This document shows, in pieces, positions 34,519 through 35,684 of a stretch of DNA of 35,684 nucleotides (its first letter is position 1; each line of letters begins with the position of its first letter). Both the position numbers and the translations under genes were made by a program. This stretch comes from Verrucomicrobiota bacterium. Its GTDB lineage: Bacteria > Verrucomicrobiota > Kiritimatiellia > JAAZAB01. The stretch is taken from assembly GCA_018898455.1 (NCBI GenBank), contig JAHIJO010000056.1:1-35684 (forward strand), in the 5' to 3' direction. The notes beneath the pieces were generated by a model. It did no database searches, had not been told where the DNA came from, and was given only the letters and a program-made list of their open reading frames with translations.

Positions 34519-35393
34519 GTTTTGGTATGCACCAGCTTGCGCCGCCGCGTTCTACTTTCCTCAAGAAAACTCCGCAAGGCATCCAGATCATGCCGCTTCA
34601 ACCATTGAATCAAGCGGGTCAACCCGCCCTGGAAAGCCTGAAGTTCCCGCGTCACGGCCTTCCGATTGCCGGCGACAATATCCCACCACAAATCGGGCGA
34701 ACCTTCGGCAATCCGCGTGGCATCCATAAATCCGGGACCGCAGAACCGGCTCAGACGTTGCGGCTGATCCCGTCCCACCGTCGACGCCAGCAGGGCCGCC
34801 ACCAGGTGCGGCAAATGACTGGTCCGGGCCAACATGCGATCATGGGCTTCCGGGGACACCAGCACCACCCGCGCGCCCAGTCCGCTCCAAAACAGCTTGA
34901 TCTTGCGCAGCGCCCGTTGAGCCGTCCGGGGAGTCGGGGTCAGAATCACGACAGCATTCTCATACAGGCGCGGCGACGCCGCCTTGAGTCCCTGCCGCTC
35001 CGAGCCGGCAATCGGATGACTGCCGACAAAACAGGCGCCGGCGTTTTCCACCAGCGGTTCAACCCGGGCCACAATCTCAGCCTTGATGCTCCCGACATCG
35101 GTCACCACGGCGCGTCCCGACAAAGCCGAAGCGCACATCTTCGCCAACGCAGGAATCGCACCCACGGGAACGCAGAAAATCACAAGATCGGCGTTCCGGA
35201 CTGCCGATTCGGGCCGTGAAAACACTTCATCCACAACCCCGCCGGCCAAGGCCTGGTTTCGCGTCCGGGCGCGACGGGCATAGCCCACGACAACCCGGGC
35301 CAGCTTCTTCCGCTTGACGGCCAATCCCAGGGATCCCCCCATAAGTCCCAAACCGATAATGGCCACCCGATGTAAAGGCTGGTTTGAAGTCAT
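34515..35393 (-). CDS. tyrA: prephenate dehydrogenase (or arogenate dehydrogenase)
   Basis: TyrA oxidatively decarboxylates prephenate (or arogenate) in tyrosine synthesis. The 292-residue protein has an NAD-binding GLGLMGGS (14-21), then GSHPIAGSERQGL with the catalytic His. Its C-terminal dimerisation domain includes LARTSHLPHLVAALLAS. No chorismate mutase or ACT domain is fused. NAD versus NADP and prephenate versus arogenate cannot be told from the sequence. It is first in the tyrA-aroA-cmk/plsC(-infA) cluster; only a weak purine-rich stretch precedes the ATG at 35393. Confidence 0.93.
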   Translation of the reverse strand: MTSNQPLHRVAIIGLGLMGGSLGLAVKRKKLARVVVGYARRARTRNQALAGGVVDEVFSRPESAVRNADLVIFCVPVGAIPALAKMCASALSGRAVVTDVGSIKAEIVARVEPLVENAGACFVGSHPIAGSERQGLKAASPRLYENAVVILTPTPRTAQRALRKIKLFWSGLGARVVLVSPEAHDRMLARTSHLPHLVAALLASTVGRDQPQRLSRFCGPGFMDATRIAEGSPDLWWDIVAGNRKAVTRELQAFQGGLTRLIQWLKRHDLDALRSFLEESRTRRRKLVHTKT

Positions 35394-35684
35394 CGCTTGT
35401 TCTTTCTGCTTATCGCTTGATCACGATGGCATTCTAGGTATTCATCGCTTGAATTCAACAATAATCAGCGAAAGCCAACGATAGTGAATGGTCTCGCGTG
35501 CTCATGCCGGCGCCGACCGTCATTTCGTCCTGATCCAACGGTGATGACCCTGAGCATAGTCGAAAAGTTGATACGCGGAAGGGGGCGGGTCTTAGAGGTG
35601 GACCAGCGTGCCAGTTGTCCAGAAAAAATCTCCCCTCCCCGCGCGGGAGGGGTGGGGGGTGGGGGAACTAGCGAGGAACCCAAG
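35394..35684. repeat. repeat-bearing intergenic end of the window
   Basis: No gene is supported here. A CCCCTCCC (35632-35639) / GGGAGGGG (35645-35652) hairpin with a CGCGC loop is the common 'cctcccc...ggggagg' intergenic palindrome. The phrase ccctgagcatagtcgaa (35548-35564) echoes the repeat at 238-255. The promoter of tyrA should lie in 35394-35470, but I cannot place it. Confidence 0.5.

Overview
The window looks like a chromosomal stretch from a GC-rich (roughly 55-60% by eye) Gram-negative-type bacterium. A PVC-group organism (Kiritimatiellota, Lentisphaerota or Verrucomicrobiota) fits best. The reasons are family-level: a large GH38 mannosidase and a DUF5696-like glycosidase among housekeeping genes, AraC and Gfo/Idh/MocA remnants, a small secretin-like exported protein, a cmk-plsC fusion, and many palindromic intergenic repeats. 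No rRNA, tRNA, CRISPR array, phage block or intact transposase is visible. The phylum call is an inference from gene families, not from a marker gene.

Layout. 1-488 is repeat-rich intergenic DNA with a possible gene end at the left edge. 489-3943 (+) encodes a ClpX-like AAA+ ATPase and a TIM-barrel glycosidase-like protein. 3980-5742 (-) is a tight queD-queE-queC operon making preQ0. 5743-6338 is a gene-free, highly structured stretch leading into ilvD (6339-8006, +). 8007-9233 holds a REPIN-like palindrome, a C11 tract, and a toxin-antitoxin pair flanked by two 92-bp direct repeats that each carry the same sigma70-type promoter. The second repeat leads into an ECF sigma factor, a small membrane protein and a secretin-like exported protein (9234-10716).

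10980-17670 (-) is a carbon-metabolism block: aconitase, GH38 alpha-mannosidase and isocitrate dehydrogenase. Directly after icd lies the broken 3' end of a second aconitase. Divergent promoters at 17709-17779 separate aconitase from lemA and an M48 protease (17839-20428, +). Then come an MBL-fold protein with a doubtful C-terminal tail, a VIT/CCC1-like membrane protein, a convergent M23 lipoprotein peptidase, an AlbA_2 (Schlafen-type) protein, and a PAS histidine kinase with a stand-alone receiver (25125-27292).

27341-27848 contains two gene remnants (AraC C-terminus; internally deleted Gfo/Idh/MocA dehydrogenase). They are followed by a conserved-looking HExxE protein, a thioredoxin-fold exported protein, a flavodiiron protein and an ADH-synthase-type (AroA') aldolase (to 31520, +). 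The right end (31553-35393, -) is tyrA-aroA-cmk/plsC-infA. The first three of these overlap or abut and look co-transcribed.

The most notable signals are non-coding or historical. They are the aconitase scar beside icd, the duplicated promoter-leader shared by a toxin-antitoxin module and an ECF cassette, palindromic repeat families with compensatory stem changes, and a near-identical AT-rich hairpin at two gene junctions. I see no convincing new multi-gene defence or biosynthetic system. The ECF/small-membrane-protein/secretin-like cassette is the best candidate for an uncharacterised functional unit.
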